Made by a program: the position numbers and the translations under genes. A DNA stretch of 64,000 bases from Anisus vortex. Taxonomy: Eukaryota; Mollusca; Gastropoda; Planorbidae. How positions within the stretch are numbered: position 1 is the first letter of the stretch; every line of letters starts with the position of its first letter. Of the stretch, positions 12,363 through 23,410 are shown piece by piece. The notes under the pieces were generated by a model. It ran no database searches, was not told the origin of the DNA, and saw only the letters and a list, made by a program, of their open reading frames with translations. Where the stretch lies: contig OX421507.1 of the NCBI GenBank assembly GCA_949126835.1, positions 30,263,382-30,327,381 on the forward strand, read 5' to 3'.

Positions 12363-12592
12363 GTTCGAAACCTGGTGACGGCTAGGATTTTTTCCCGAAA
12401 CTGAAGGAGGCTGTCTTTGTATCTAACCAACTCTGATAGTACCTGGCATTAGTGGGAGTAAAGTAATGGCGGCTGAGCCTTGTACTGGTCACACAATCCC
12501 CCTAGTATGCCGTGGCGACACAAAGCGGTAAACACTACTACACCGGCCTATTTGATCAGTTTGGTCCGAGGGGTACTTTACTTCCTAATGCC
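12363..12592 (+). mobile_element. SINE copy (5' truncated)
   Basis: Starts near the B box (GTTCGAAACCTGG). It contains GGCTAGGATTTTTTCCCG, the TACCTGGCATTAG and GTAAAGTAATGGCGGCTG segments, CACACAATCCCCCTAGTATG and the end GGTACTTTACTT. This is the same family as the other SINEs in the window. Confidence 0.85.
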
Positions 12593-12937
12593 CTCAAAAT
12601 TAACCAATCAAACACAATTTGACATTTTAAGACATCATCATTTAAATAAGACTAAATATTTAGCAAAGCACAATTTTTTTTTAACTATTTCATTCATAAA
12701 ACTATCTCAACTAAAATATAAGGATAAAATTATTATTTTTCTTTGATTAAAGCCTGAAGTAAGACATGCTATGTTTGTGTTTTTGATATAATAATGCTAC
12801 TAGACATATTGTTGGCTTATTGATGCAGGTTTAAATAAAACATCATAAAATATTTTTTTCTTTTGTTAGATACTGTAAAAACTAAGAGCTTAACAACAAG
12901 CCGGTCGGTGCAACAAATAACTGACCTTCTACAATCC

Positions 12938-13255
12938 ATCCCTTACTCCAGCCAGTCACTCAATACATGTATGTTTCCTTTACTCCAGCCATTCACTCAA
13001 TCCATGTATAACTCCCTTTCTCCAGCAATTCACTCAATCCATGTATATCTCCCTTACTCCAGCCAGTCACTCAATACATGTATATTTCCCTTACTCCAGC
13101 CATTCACTCAATCCATGTATAACTCCCTTACTCCAGCCATTCACTCAATCCATGTATAACTTCCTTTCTCCAGCAATTCACTCAATCCATGTATATCTCC
13201 CTTACTCCAGTCATTCACTCAATCCCTGTATATTTCCCTTACTCCAGCCATTCAT
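12938..13255. repeat. 37-bp minisatellite
   Basis: About eight units with the core CCAGCCATTCACTCAATCCA followed by TGTATATCTCCCTTACT. Units alternate between CCAGCCATT, CCAGCCAGT and CCAGCAATT types, suggesting duplication of blocks of several units. Confidence 0.93.
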
Positions 13256-13595
13256 TCAATATTCATACACTGAAGACATTCAAGAAAAACAACTCACTCT
13301 GTCCAGCAAGTCACATAAACAATAACACAGAGCTTTCTGATCACTAAGTCCAGTCAACATATTACAATAATACAGTCTAATGTGCGTCAGTTTATAATTA
13401 CGCCATCCTGTAACCACTCACAGTTACACAGTCACTATTACTGTCCTAGATACTGAAAGATGAAATATTTAAAATACATTTACTAAAATGGCCTTACTAG
13501 AGATGCGGACGTTATTTTAAGTACTAGCAGTTTATAACAGATTTTTATTATACAATAATCATCCTTTAATGTATGCATATAAACATGTAGAATAT
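13256..13595. other. Spacer, no gene seen
   Basis: No gene, RNA or repeat recognised. Confidence 0.4.
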
Positions 13596-13754
13596 GGATC
13601 GACAACATTTGGGCAAAAGTGTACTAATACTCTGACATCTCAATAACTTGTAGAAGAGGCTCGACATGCTTTCGGGAGGCTCTTCCGCGTGCCATTGAAG
13701 ATCGCTCTCCGTGCCAATTGTGGCACGCGTAACGTACGTTTGTGACCCTTGAAG
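13596..13754. mobile_element. hAT-like non-autonomous element, diverged
   Basis: Starts with GGATCGACAACATTTGGGCA and ends with GTACGTTTGTGACCCTTGAA. Between them lies CCGTGCCAATTGTGGCACGC, the family's imperfect palindrome. It lies just upstream of gene 2. Confidence 0.6.
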
Positions 13755-13867
13755 TACACCATATTTCATAATGGCAACCATCGATTCCTTTATTTTATTA
13801 AAAGATCATTAATGCTTACTTAATTTTATTTCTTGTTTTCTTCTAAAACTGTTACAGATCATTTAGA

Positions 13868-16407
13868 ATGACATTTAGAATGACACTTCTTGCCGTTCAG
13901 TTCTATCTTATAGGAACTCTTCTAGGTAAGTACAGGTCAATATTTTACTTTTCCCTTGTTTAAGTAATAGGTCAAGGTGACCGAGCAACCAAAGGCCATT
14001 GGTTAGAATCCTGAGGAAGGCTAGGATTTGTTCTTGGGTCTGGAGGGTGTCCCTGAGTCTACCCAGCTCTGATGGGTACCTGACTTTAGTTGTGGTAAAG
14101 TAAAGACGGCTGGGCATTGTACTGGCCAGACAATTACCTAGATAAATTGGATCCGATGGGTACTTTACTTTTACTCGTTTACTACTTTACTATCATGTCC
14201 TACGTAAATTTAATAAATAAACTATTATTTCAGAAATATCAATCCTACAAATCCCTGTTCATGGAATATCTGGTACTGACTATGAGATGGTGAATATGAC
14301 TGGAAGGATGTACTTGTTGTACAAGAAACCAGACTGTCGGGAAATCAAAGCGGAACTTGCATTATTTGAAACCAACAGCGAGTTTTCTATCATCAGATCG
14401 TACATGAACGGACCGTTGACCCCAGCCGGAGTGTACATCCGGCTACTTTTGACAGACATCGACAAAGACATGCGGTATGAGCATCATTGGAAGAACGAGC
14501 CCGTCAACGCCAGTGTTTGGGAGAAAGGTGAACCCTCGGAATGTGGCTCGTTAGTTAATGCCACGACTCCATGTTGCCCGAGCATGCCCTTCACCAAAGG
14601 TTTGTCTTACGTATCTTGCAGTAATAACTACTGGTATTTATGTAGCTTGATCAATGAGTGTGTCCAGGGCACAGCCAACTGCTCGCAGGGGTGTCAGGAT
14701 GACCTTGTGGGCTTCACGTGCTCTTGTCGGGCGGGCTACGTCTTGGCGGTCAACAACAGATCATGTGACGACCGGGACGAGTGTAAGAGTAATCCCTGTA
14801 CGCATGTGTGCACCAATACAGAAGGTTCCTACATCTGTAGCTGCAACGGTGGGTATACACTCAATAGTACCAGTGGAAAATGTACCGATATTAACGAATG
14901 TTCTTCTAACCCGTGCCAACATAACTGTACCAACAGCCAGGGAACTTTTGCCTGCAGCTGTCGCAACGGCTACACATTGTCAAGTGACGGTATCAGCTGT
15001 GACGATGTAGACGAATGTAAAAATGTCACGCTACATCGCTGTCAACACAACTGCACAAATATACTCGGCTCATACACTTGTCAATGTGATATCGGATTTT
15101 CCCTTTCATCTGACGAACACAACTGCACTGATTTAGATGAATGCTTGACGAATCCTTGTGAACAAAATTGTCGAAATAATTACGGAAGTTTCTCGTGTTA
15201 CTGTGACGTTGGCTACACGCTGGACACGGACGACACTCACTGTGTAGATGTGAATGAATGTACAAATCAAACTTTTAATAAATGTCAACATAACTGCACC
15301 AATGTCAAATCCTCGTTCTTATGTAACTGTAGCATCGGGTTTTCCCTTTCCTCGAATGGTTACAATTGTACGGATGTTGATGAGTGTGAAAGTAGTCCAT
15401 GTCACCAAGGATGTGAAAATATCCATGGCAGCTTTAGATGCTCTTGTGATTCTGGATACTTTCTAGATACGGATAATGTCCATTGTGTGGATCTTAACGA
15501 GTGCAACTCAACCGTTGATACGTGTGAACAGATGTGTCTGAATACGATGGGGTCATTTCGTTGTACTTGTAGCAGTGGTTATACGTTACTGATAGATAAC
15601 CGGACATGCGCAGACATTGATGAATGTCACGTGACTGCTTCACTGTGTACTGGACTCTGCCTGAATACGGACGGTGGATACTATTGTGGATGTCCGGATG
15701 GATACAGACTGGATTCAATCCAGTGTGTGGATATTGACGAGTGTGAGGACAATACGAATAACTGTTCTCAAGTATGTCACAACACATTGGGCGGCTACAA
15801 CTGCTCGTGTTTTGAGGGCTACACTCCCCACCCCTCCCTGCCCACCATGTGTATCGACATCGATGAATGCATGGAGGGCAGAAACGTCTGCAAACAAATC
15901 TGTAACAACTTGAACGGATCCTTCGATTGCGGCTGTATGGCGGGCTATCACCTTGACCCCACTGATCACGTGACATGTCACGACATCGATGAATGCAATG
16001 AAATGGTCTGCCAACAGCTATGTCGCAACACGCCCGGCTCATTTTACTGCTCGTGCAACCCCGGCTACGCTCTTGAAGGAAAGGCCTGCGTCCCGAGCAC
16101 TCTGTCTAACTTGTGTCCATGCTCGTGTGAGTACCTCGCCCACCGCAAGCTGCTCACACGCAGCTACGCGCAGATGCAAATTGTGCACCTCAAGCATCTG
16201 CTGGGTCTTAACCGGTCTGATTTGTCCAGCTACAGGATGGAACAATCTTGTCAGAAGGATGACAGAGCCTCATCCACCACACTAGGCTTCTGTGGCGTCA
16301 CAATCATCATAGTAGTTTTTGGCATCCTTGTGCTGCCAGACTGTATGTTTCTCTTGAGTTGGTTTATATTTGAAATAAAACGCAGACATAGGCGCAAGCG
16401 TTGGTAA
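13868..16407 (+). CDS. Gene 2: CTLD-EGF type I membrane protein
   Basis: Exons 13868-13925 and 14234-16407 give 743 residues (739 if the second ATG at 13880 is used). Exon 1 encodes a signal-peptide core (LLAVQFYLIGTLL) and ends at GTAAGT in phase 1; the acceptor TTTCAG at 14228-14233 restores the frame. The lectin-like domain at about 38-156 is atypical: the usual EPN is EPS and the C-terminal half is reduced. Twelve EGF domains follow (about 158-638), most of the calcium-binding type with a C-x-N-T-x-G-S-[FY]-x-C Asn-hydroxylation pattern. Next come CPCSC, a charged helix, a membrane segment at about 702-730 containing LPDC, and a strongly basic tail (KRRHRRKRW). The intron holds a SINE. 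GC content is higher than in genes 1 and 3 in the last third of the exon. Function is inferred from its domains only. Confidence 0.88.
13970..14172 (+). mobile_element. SINE in the intron of gene 2
   Basis: Begins GGTCAAGGTGACCGAGC (A-box region), then a B-box-like GGTTAGAATCC. It contains GAAGGCTAGGATTTGTTC, ACCCAGCTCTGATGGGTACC, GTAAAGTAAAGACGGCTGGG and the end GGGTACTTTACTTTTA. A middle part near 'ccgtggccacag' is deleted. Confidence 0.85.
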
Positions 16408-16586
16408 CACCAGTATGTTCATGAAAACATTGTTGAATGATCTAATTTCTTCAGTGACGGAAGTCTAAGGACAGAGTTATGTAATCCCAAGTCAAATTAT
16501 TAGAACGCCAGGGATTTCATCTAGCTAAAGGCTAACAGAGTAAAGTTCAGGAAACAATAACAGCGCCTTTTTATAGTTCTAGTAGA

Positions 16587-17342
16587 GAATCGGCAACATA
16601 TGGCACACATCACGCGTGCCAGACTTGGCACACAGAAACAATTTTCTATGGCACACAGAAGATCTACACAAAAAGACAATCCAAAAACATCGACTGCTAG
16701 AGTGGGATGAATGAAATACATTGTGAGATGACCTTATGATGTTGGCTGAATGAAATACATTGTGAGATGACCTTATGATGTTGGCTGAATGAAATACATG
16801 TGAGATGACCTTATGATGTTGGCTGAATGAAATACATTGTGGGATGACCTTATGATGTTGGCTGAATGAAATACATTGTGGGATGACCTTATGATGTTGG
16901 CTGAATGAAATACATTGTGAGATGACCTTATGATGTTGGCTGAATGAAATACACTGTGAGATGACCTTATGATGTTGGCTGAATGAAATACATTGTGGGA
17001 TGACCTTATGATGTTGGCTGAATGAAATACATTGTGAGATGACCTTATGATGTTGGCTGAATGAAATACATTGTGGGATGACCTTATGATGTTGGCTGAA
17101 TGAAATACATGTGGGATGACCTTATGATGTTGGCTGAATGAAATACATTGTGGGATGACCTTATGATGTTGGCTGAATGAAATACATGTGGGATGACCTT
17201 ATGATGTTGGCTGAATGAAATACATTGTGGGATGACCTTATGATGTTGGCTGAATGAAATACATGTGGGATGACCTTATGATGTTGGCTGAATGAAATAC
17301 ATTGTGGGATGACCTTATGATGTTGGCTGAATGAAATACATT
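16587..17342. repeat. 39-bp minisatellite grown from a hAT-like element
   Basis: 16587-16695 is the end of a small hAT-like element (ATCGGCAACATATGGCAC, then ACGCGTGCCAGACTTGGCAC). From about 16700 there are 16-17 units with the core GATGTTGGCTGAATGAAATA followed by CATTGTGGGATGACCTTAT. The unit matches the internal stretch of the copy at 57888-58085 (GGATGATTTGTACGCTGTTG then GCACGCTGAATGAATTAGAA) with small gaps. The array lies just downstream of gene 2. Confidence 0.88.
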
Positions 17343-17675
17343 TTTAACTTAGACACAATATTATCAAGAGAATGCTGCCCCCTCCCCCCCCCCCCCCAGT
17401 TTAAGTGGGATTAATTAATATAGACTAGTGCATTCTAGCTTTGGCCACATTGACTGAATCTACTCACTAAGAGTTTTAAAAAAAGTGTCTGAATTATTTG
17501 AATAACAAACTTGTTTCTTGGCTGTTATTGTCCTGTAAACAATGTTTTCTTAGTTTCTCTATAATACATGTTTTTATATCTCTTAGGTTGGTTCATTGAT
17601 TTTGTTTTAGTTTTCATGTTGATCATAGGTAATTATCTGTGACTGACACCATTTGTTAAATAACTAAATTTCTCG

Positions 17676-17707
<32 letters not shown>

Positions 17708-17944
17708 CTCTGTGTCTTTCTTTCTCTCCTAAGGTCACATACCTTTACCTTTAATCATACTCTCAAGACATTGATCGATCTATTCAAGAAATCAATACAA
17801 ACTATAGAACATTAATTGATCTTGGGAGACTAGCGAGAATGATGATCGATTTCACAAGGAATTTTTTAATAAATGTTAAATTGATTATTTAAACGTGTAT
17901 GACGTCAGCTAACTGATAACAATTGAAAGTGACGGATAAATTTA
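17343..17944. other. Spacer with simple repeats
   Basis: Contains a C tract (about 17383-17397) and a CT microsatellite (about 17673-17700). No gene seen. Confidence 0.6.
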
Positions 17945-17949
17945 CTCTT

Positions 17950-18675
17950 ACAAGAACATTAGAACAAACCTTATAGTACAGTAGAACATTAGGACAAACC
18001 TTATAGTACAGTAGAACATTAGGACAAACCTTTGAGTACATTAGAACATTAGAACAAACCTTATAGTACAGTAAAACATTAGAACAAACTTTTGAGTACA
18101 GTAGAACATTAGGACAAAGCTTATAGTACAGTGGAACATTACAAATATCCTTATAGTACAGTAGAACATTAGGAAAAATCTTATAGTACAGTATAACATT
18201 AGAACAAACCTTAAACTACAGTAGAACATTAGGACAAACCTTATAGTACAGTAGAACATTTGGACAGACCTTTGAGTACAGTAGAACATTTGGACAACCT
18301 TTGAGTACATTAGAACATTATGACAAACCTTAAAGTACAGTAGAACATTTGGACAGACCTTTGAGTACAGTAGAACATATCGAAAACCTTTGAGTACATT
18401 AGAACATTATGACAAACCTTAAAGTACAGTAGAACATTTGGACAAACCTTATAGTACAGTAGAACATTTGGACAAACCTTATAGTACAATAGAACATTAG
18501 GACAAACCTTTGAGTACATTAGAACATTTGGACAACCTTTGAGTACAGTAAAACATTAGAACAAACCTTTGAGTACAGTAGAACATTTGGACTACTTTTG
18601 AGTACACTAGAACATTAAGACAAACCTTTTGGTACAGTAAAACAACAGGACAAACCTTTTAGAACAGTAGAACAA
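17950..18675. repeat. 30-bp minisatellite, locus A
   Basis: About 24 units with the core CAGTAGAACATTAGGACAAA followed by CCTTATAGTA or CCTTTGAGTA. The same repeat family forms a second array at 33130-34047. Minus-strand open frames through it reflect the 30-bp period and are not called. Confidence 0.94.
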
Positions 18676-18781
18676 AACCTAGGGTTTACTACATTTAGGA
18701 CCCAAGTTGGTCACTGAAATTTACGGTTTGAAATAAAATTAAATCAAGCATTTATTCTATATATTTTAGCCTGTACTTATT

Positions 18782-18865
18782 TTATATTATTACAGAAGAT
18801 TATTGTGTACGACGCTTATCCGTGGTCCGAATGTAGTTTTATATTTGCAGTGTTTCTAGGTTTAG
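18782..18865 (-). mobile_element. Short LINE 3'-end fragment (family A)
   Basis: The segment GACGCTTATCCGTGGTCCGA matches, in reverse, the downstream part of the LINE family A ends (GGCCACGGATGAGCGTAGTACGC at 43796). Only a short piece remains. Confidence 0.5.
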
Positions 18866-18969
18866 TTTTATGAAATACATAAATGAAATTAAATGGCAAT
18901 AATGTCAAAATGTGATTTCGTGTATTAATAAATTAGAACAAATTCAGAGCTGCGTGGTTTTTAACTAGT

Positions 18970-19400
18970 GAATATTCACAACTGACAAGAGTAACACCGA
19001 TAGTTAAATTCACAACTGACAAGAGTAACACCGATAGTTAAATCACTAAACCTAGAAACACTAGAGGGCAGAATGGCAAAAAATAATGTAATAATAATAA
19101 ATGACGCATTAAACTCTATCTTAGAAATGTAACACAATAGCAATATGTTACATTGCTTAGATAAACATAAGGACACTTTCATTATCCCTCATGCGAGTAC
19201 AAATGCATATAAGTATACTCTTTCTTCGCGTGCGGCAGCCGGGCATGGATTGGGTTGCCTGAACAAAAAGAAAAACCATTACAAACATTGTCATCATTTA
19301 AAACACTGATCAAAAAAAGGACAAGACTAAAACCAAGGAATTTGAGCCATTACAGTTTCTTCTAAAGCCGTGTTGACTTGGGCATAGTACATTATGTTTG
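18970..19400 (+). mobile_element. LINE 3'-end copy (family A)
   Basis: Begins with ATTCACAACTGACAAGAGTA twice in tandem. It runs through AAATCACTAAACCTAGAAAC and ATGCGAGTACAAATGCATAT to GGCATGGATTGGGTTGCCTG. Better copies of this last part translate to a 'FFPSGIRTWNGLP' motif, typical of the end of non-LTR retrotransposon reverse transcriptase proteins. The copy is decayed and non-coding. Confidence 0.7.
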
Positions 19401-19485
19401 TCTAAGTAATTTTCTATACTTCTATATATTATATATATTTTAGTATTTTGCATATAATAATGATAACAATAATGATAATGTACAA

Positions 19486-19692
19486 AGGTTCGAATCCTGA
19501 TGAAGGCTAGGATTTTTTTCCCAGCACTCGAGGGTGTCTATAAGTATACCCAGGTCTGATGGGTTCCTGGCATTAGTTGGGGTAAAGGTGCCATTGTATT
19601 GGCAACATATCCCCTTGTATGCAGTGGCCACTGACACTGGTGAACGCTGGTTCATTTGGGTCCGAATGATACTTTACGTTACTTATAAAGTG
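19486..19692 (+). mobile_element. SINE copy
   Basis: Contains the B box GGTTCGAATCC, GATGAAGGCTAGGATTTTTT, CTGATGGGTTCCTGGCATTA, CCCCTTGTATGCAGTGGCCA, CTGGTGAACGCTGGTTC and the end GATACTTTACGTTA. The tRNA A box is missing, so it is 5' truncated. Confidence 0.85.
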
Positions 19693-19844
19693 TATGTATC
19701 CATGCTATTACATTTAGCATGCTCAGTGCCCTCTTGGAATAAATTACTGTGGCAGTTCTTTTAGAATGTAAGACACACAACCACTAGCCAAAGAGAAAGT
19801 TCTTTAATCTCTTTGTAAAAGACTCTATTGTCTCAGAATCGCTC

Positions 19845-19992
19845 AGTGTCTGAGGCAAGCTGTTCCATGTGTCTGAGGCAAGCTGTTCCATGTGTCTGAG
19901 GCAAGCTGTTCCATGAATGTGTCTGAGGCAAGCTGTTCCATGTGTCTGTGGCAAGCTGTTTCATGTGTCTGAGGCAAGCTGTTTCATATAGA
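19845..19992. repeat. 23-bp minisatellite
   Basis: Six units of the type TGTCTGAGGCAAGCTGTTCC followed by ATG, one with a 4-bp insertion (ATGAATG). Flanking sequence to 20310 shows no gene. Confidence 0.9.
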
Positions 19993-20309
19993 AGGCGCCA
20001 CAGATTTAAAGGAGCGCACTCAAAAGGCCTTCTTTCTTTATCTCCATCCACACTGGGAATTCTATGGAGTGACAGTGACGGGAGCGCAGTTCCTTTCATG
20101 GTTCTTTAAGGTAGGAAGGTGAAGTGCCATTTATGCGTCCGTACGTAAGGGACATAATTGTGTTTCAAAGGGAAATAAATCTTTTATTTCCAGGATCAGT
20201 TGTTTTTTTTGTTTGAAAATAGTTGTTAAATTAATGAGCAGGAATCTACAAGCTATCAGCGATGCCCTAGCATTACGGTAAATAATACTTAATATAAAGA
20301 CCTTTAGTG

Positions 20310-20395
20310 CCCTTTCCAGGCACTAGTGAAGGTATAGTCGGGTGGACATTGTGCTGGACACACAATCCCATACCTTGCCTTGACCACTAAAATGA
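20310..20395 (+). mobile_element. SINE fragment
   Basis: Matches the 3' half of the SINE family (GTGCTGGACACACAATCCCA and following), with decay. Confidence 0.6.
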
Positions 20396-20399
20396 ACAA

Positions 20400-21380
20400 A
20401 AACTATACTTTCTAGCTTGCCCCCCCCCCCAATTGATGAATAGGGCCTTCAAGGGAAACCTGTGTTAACTTACAATGTGTTTTTACCCCAAGATAAGGAA
20501 ATAATCAAAGGGAGATCATCACAATAATGAATAGCTCGAGAAGAAACTACGTCAAGAAATTGCTGCAGTTATAGCCCTTTATATGAAAGATTCTGATAGT
20601 TTAGACTTAGTCAAGTAGAGAGAGAGAATTTGGGTTTTAGTTTGGGATGTTAAAACCGATTTTACGTTTTATTGGAAGTTGGGAGAAAATAATTCAAATT
20701 CGTTTTTTATTTTATCTCGAAGAAATATTTTAAAACCATGTTTAATTCAAACAAAACAATTCCTTAACATTAAATGCCTTGCAAACAGCAATTAGTCATA
20801 GGCGACTCATAGGCCTAGTGTTTTGATTTTTTAAATCCCGAATAACGCATGCGATACAAGCACAGACTACAACAAACGTAGATGTTAAATTATCATTAAC
20901 GCTAGTCGTTGGCACAGCATTTTGATTTAAGTACTTGAGAAGCAATAAACTAGAATTTCCCCACTGAGGCCGATAGCTTCTGATATACGAATGGTCAGCA
21001 GATATTTGGACTTTAAAAGAAGGAGATATGAGAGACAAAATGGATGATATATTTAGTGTTTCATTTGAATCTTCCCCGTTAAGCCCACAGTCAGTTCAAT
21101 TTTCTTACAATCGCTGACAATAATTGTCTAGTGGTAAAACTTATTTTAAAAGAGTCTTGATTAACTTAAACAGGCTTTTAATTTAATTTTAATTTAATGT
21201 AGTCTGAAAAACAACTTGCATTTTGGGCAACTTTAAAAAAAATACCTTTAAAGCACAGTTAACTTACATTGTAAGGTTCTTTCAAAACACAAATCATTCT
21301 TTTCTTGTTAAACGTCTAGCAAACCTAGATAGATATGTGTGTGGTTTTATTCATATTTTACAAATATTCTTTAAATACGT
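20400..21380. other. Spacer, no gene seen
   Basis: AT-rich with a short C tract at about 20420. The reading frames here show no domain. Confidence 0.4.
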
Positions 21381-21381
21381 T

Positions 21382-21605
21382 TTAAATTATGTTAAGTTAC
21401 TGGTTTTTCTGGTTTGTTCAGGCAACCCATTCCATGCCCGAATGCCACTCGAGAAGAAAGCGTACTTATATCCATTTGTTCTCGCATAAGGGATAAGGAA
21501 CGTGTTCTTATCTTATACATTACAGACGCTCGTTCTATAAATAAGATTTTTGCGTCCTACGCTCATCCGTGGTCCGAGTCTAGTTTTGTATTTTTATTAA
21601 TGTGC
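21382..21605 (-). mobile_element. Two joined LINE ends (family A), minus strand
   Basis: In reverse complement, 21382-21495 carries the 'RTWNGLP'-type end. 21500-21605 carries the more 3' tail (CCGTGGTCCGAGTCTAG and AGACGCTCG). The tail lies on the wrong side for a single copy, so these are two fragments or a rearranged copy. Confidence 0.65.
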
Positions 21606-21935
21606 AACTTGTAGCATCCACTGATTTATATTATGTAAGTCTAACTTATAAACTCACGACAATAAAGTTTTTGACTCCATAATCAATGAGTTTATTTAAT
21701 TTTGAAGATTTCACTACGGTCTAAGAATCAATATTGTCCTTCCTATTCATCTGGTTTATAAAATTATTATTTTTAGTACGATCAACGCAAATTTGTCTTT
21801 TCCGAATCCTGAGCACTTGGTCCCTCTAATCTCTATGTAAAAGTTATGTAAGTTTGGCCTTCAAATAAGTAAATTATCAATTTTTTAGGCAATACTTTAC
21901 AGCACCTCTTACTGACCCAGTATATATATATATTT

Positions 21936-22775
21936 GAACCCTCAATGTCAATGTAAATGGACTAAAGCTGAAAAATGTGGACAGGTTCACATACCTCGGC
22001 AGTACCCTCTCCCAGTCTGTACATATAGACGATGAAGTAAATCTCATGATAGCCAGAGCCGGTTCCTCCTTTGGAAGACTGCGGTCTAATGTTTGGAATC
22101 GGAGAAGCATTAAGCTGCAAACCAAACTAAAAGTCTATTCAGCTGCCGTTTTACCAATTCTCCTCTACGCATGTGAAACCTGGACCGTGTATAGCCGTCA
22201 CGCCAGGAAGCTAAGCCACTTCCTATTGAGCTGCTTACGACACTTGACACGTGTCAGGTGGCAGGACAGGGTTCCAGTCGTTGAGGTCCTCGCGCGGACC
22301 GGCATGCCAAGCATGTACACCCAACTGGCAAAAGCCCAGCTAAGATGGGCAGGCCATGTTGTGCGCATGTCAGAAGGTCGTCTTACCAAAAAGATCTTTT
22401 ATGGCGAACTGGTCGCAGGAAAGCGCTCGCGTGGAGGGCAAAGGAAGAGGTTTAAAGACACCCTGAAGGCCTCCCTAAGAAACCTTGGAATTGATCCTAA
22501 CAACTGGAGGGCCGATCCTCCTGGCGCAATATTATGACCCGAACTGGAGCAGCAGCCTACGAAGATAAAGGCAAAAGGTCGCTATTGAAAAACGGCAAAA
22601 AAGAAAATCCAGCAAAGACAGACTCGCTTCTACCGGCCATCAAGCCACGCACTTGTGCCCCCACTGTGGCAAGTACCTTCGGGCAAAAATGTGCCTTATT
22701 AGCCATCTCCGAATTCATAAGACTCTGATAGAGGATGGTCGTCATCGAAAACGATGGACACACATCATCATATCG
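21936..22775 (+). pseudogene. Non-LTR retrotransposon reverse transcriptase C-terminus, decayed
   Basis: The longest open part (21977-22537) encodes 186 residues with the typical C-terminal region of LINE reverse transcriptase polyproteins: 'FTYLGSTLSQ', 'VLPILLYACETWT', 'RWAGHVVRM', then a basic region (GELVAGKRSRGGQRKRFKDT). After a stop the reading continues in another frame (22534-22660). A second shift then leads to a C2H2 finger, CPHCG...H-x3-H, at about 22655-22715, which ends the protein in many such elements. The copy is 5' truncated, lacking the endonuclease and most of the polymerase. With two frame breaks it cannot move by itself. It is followed directly by a SINE. Confidence 0.88.
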
Positions 22776-22779
22776 GCTG

Positions 22780-22935
22780 AAGGACCTGGGTTCGAATCTT
22801 GGTGAAGACTATGATTTTTTCCGGGGACTGGAGTTGTTGTGCTGGCCACACAATTCCCTGGTATGCCGTGGCCACAGAAACTAATGAATGCTGCTTCACC
22901 GTTCCTATGAAATCGATTTGGTCGGTATTATGAGA
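22780..22935 (+). mobile_element. SINE copy with internal deletion
   Basis: B-box region GGTTCGAATCTTGG, then GTGAAGACTATGATTTTTTC, GTGCTGGCCACACAATTCCC, GGTATGCCGTGGCCACAGAA. The central 'gggtacctgacattag' block is missing. Confidence 0.85.
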
Positions 22936-23410
22936 TGTATTATTGAATATTACTGTGCTTTTTATTATTATTATTAATTTGCGTTAAAAATATTGATACG
23001 TTAAAAATGATAAAGTAAAATAATTGTAGAGCCTTAGTTTTATGTTCATTTTTCGCAAGATTAAAATAAAAGCTTTAAAAATACAAAACTGTAACTGATG
23101 TTGACATAATTGACAACTTTTATTAAAATTGATAAATTGATTTTTCTCTGTTAACTTTAACATAATCCAGGTGTGAAGTTATTAATTTGCGAATGTAAGT
23201 TGTTATCATTTTTAACAGGAACCAAATTGCGGGGAAAAAAACTAAATCTGTTCAGACGAGAAAATAAATAAACACGTGAATTTCACTTTTAATACATGCA
23301 GACGTGAACAGAGGTATACTAACTTTTACATAAATACACTTATTCATATACACATAATATATAGACTGGAAAAAATATTTCCTGTTTGTTACATATGGAT
23401 ATATAGACAA
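22936..23410. other. Spacer, no gene seen
   Basis: AT-rich; nothing recognised. Confidence 0.4.

Noticed and set aside
15494..16042. 182-codon minus-strand frame within gene 2
   Set aside because: It is antisense to the EGF repeats; cysteine-rich shadow frames appear opposite all four genes.
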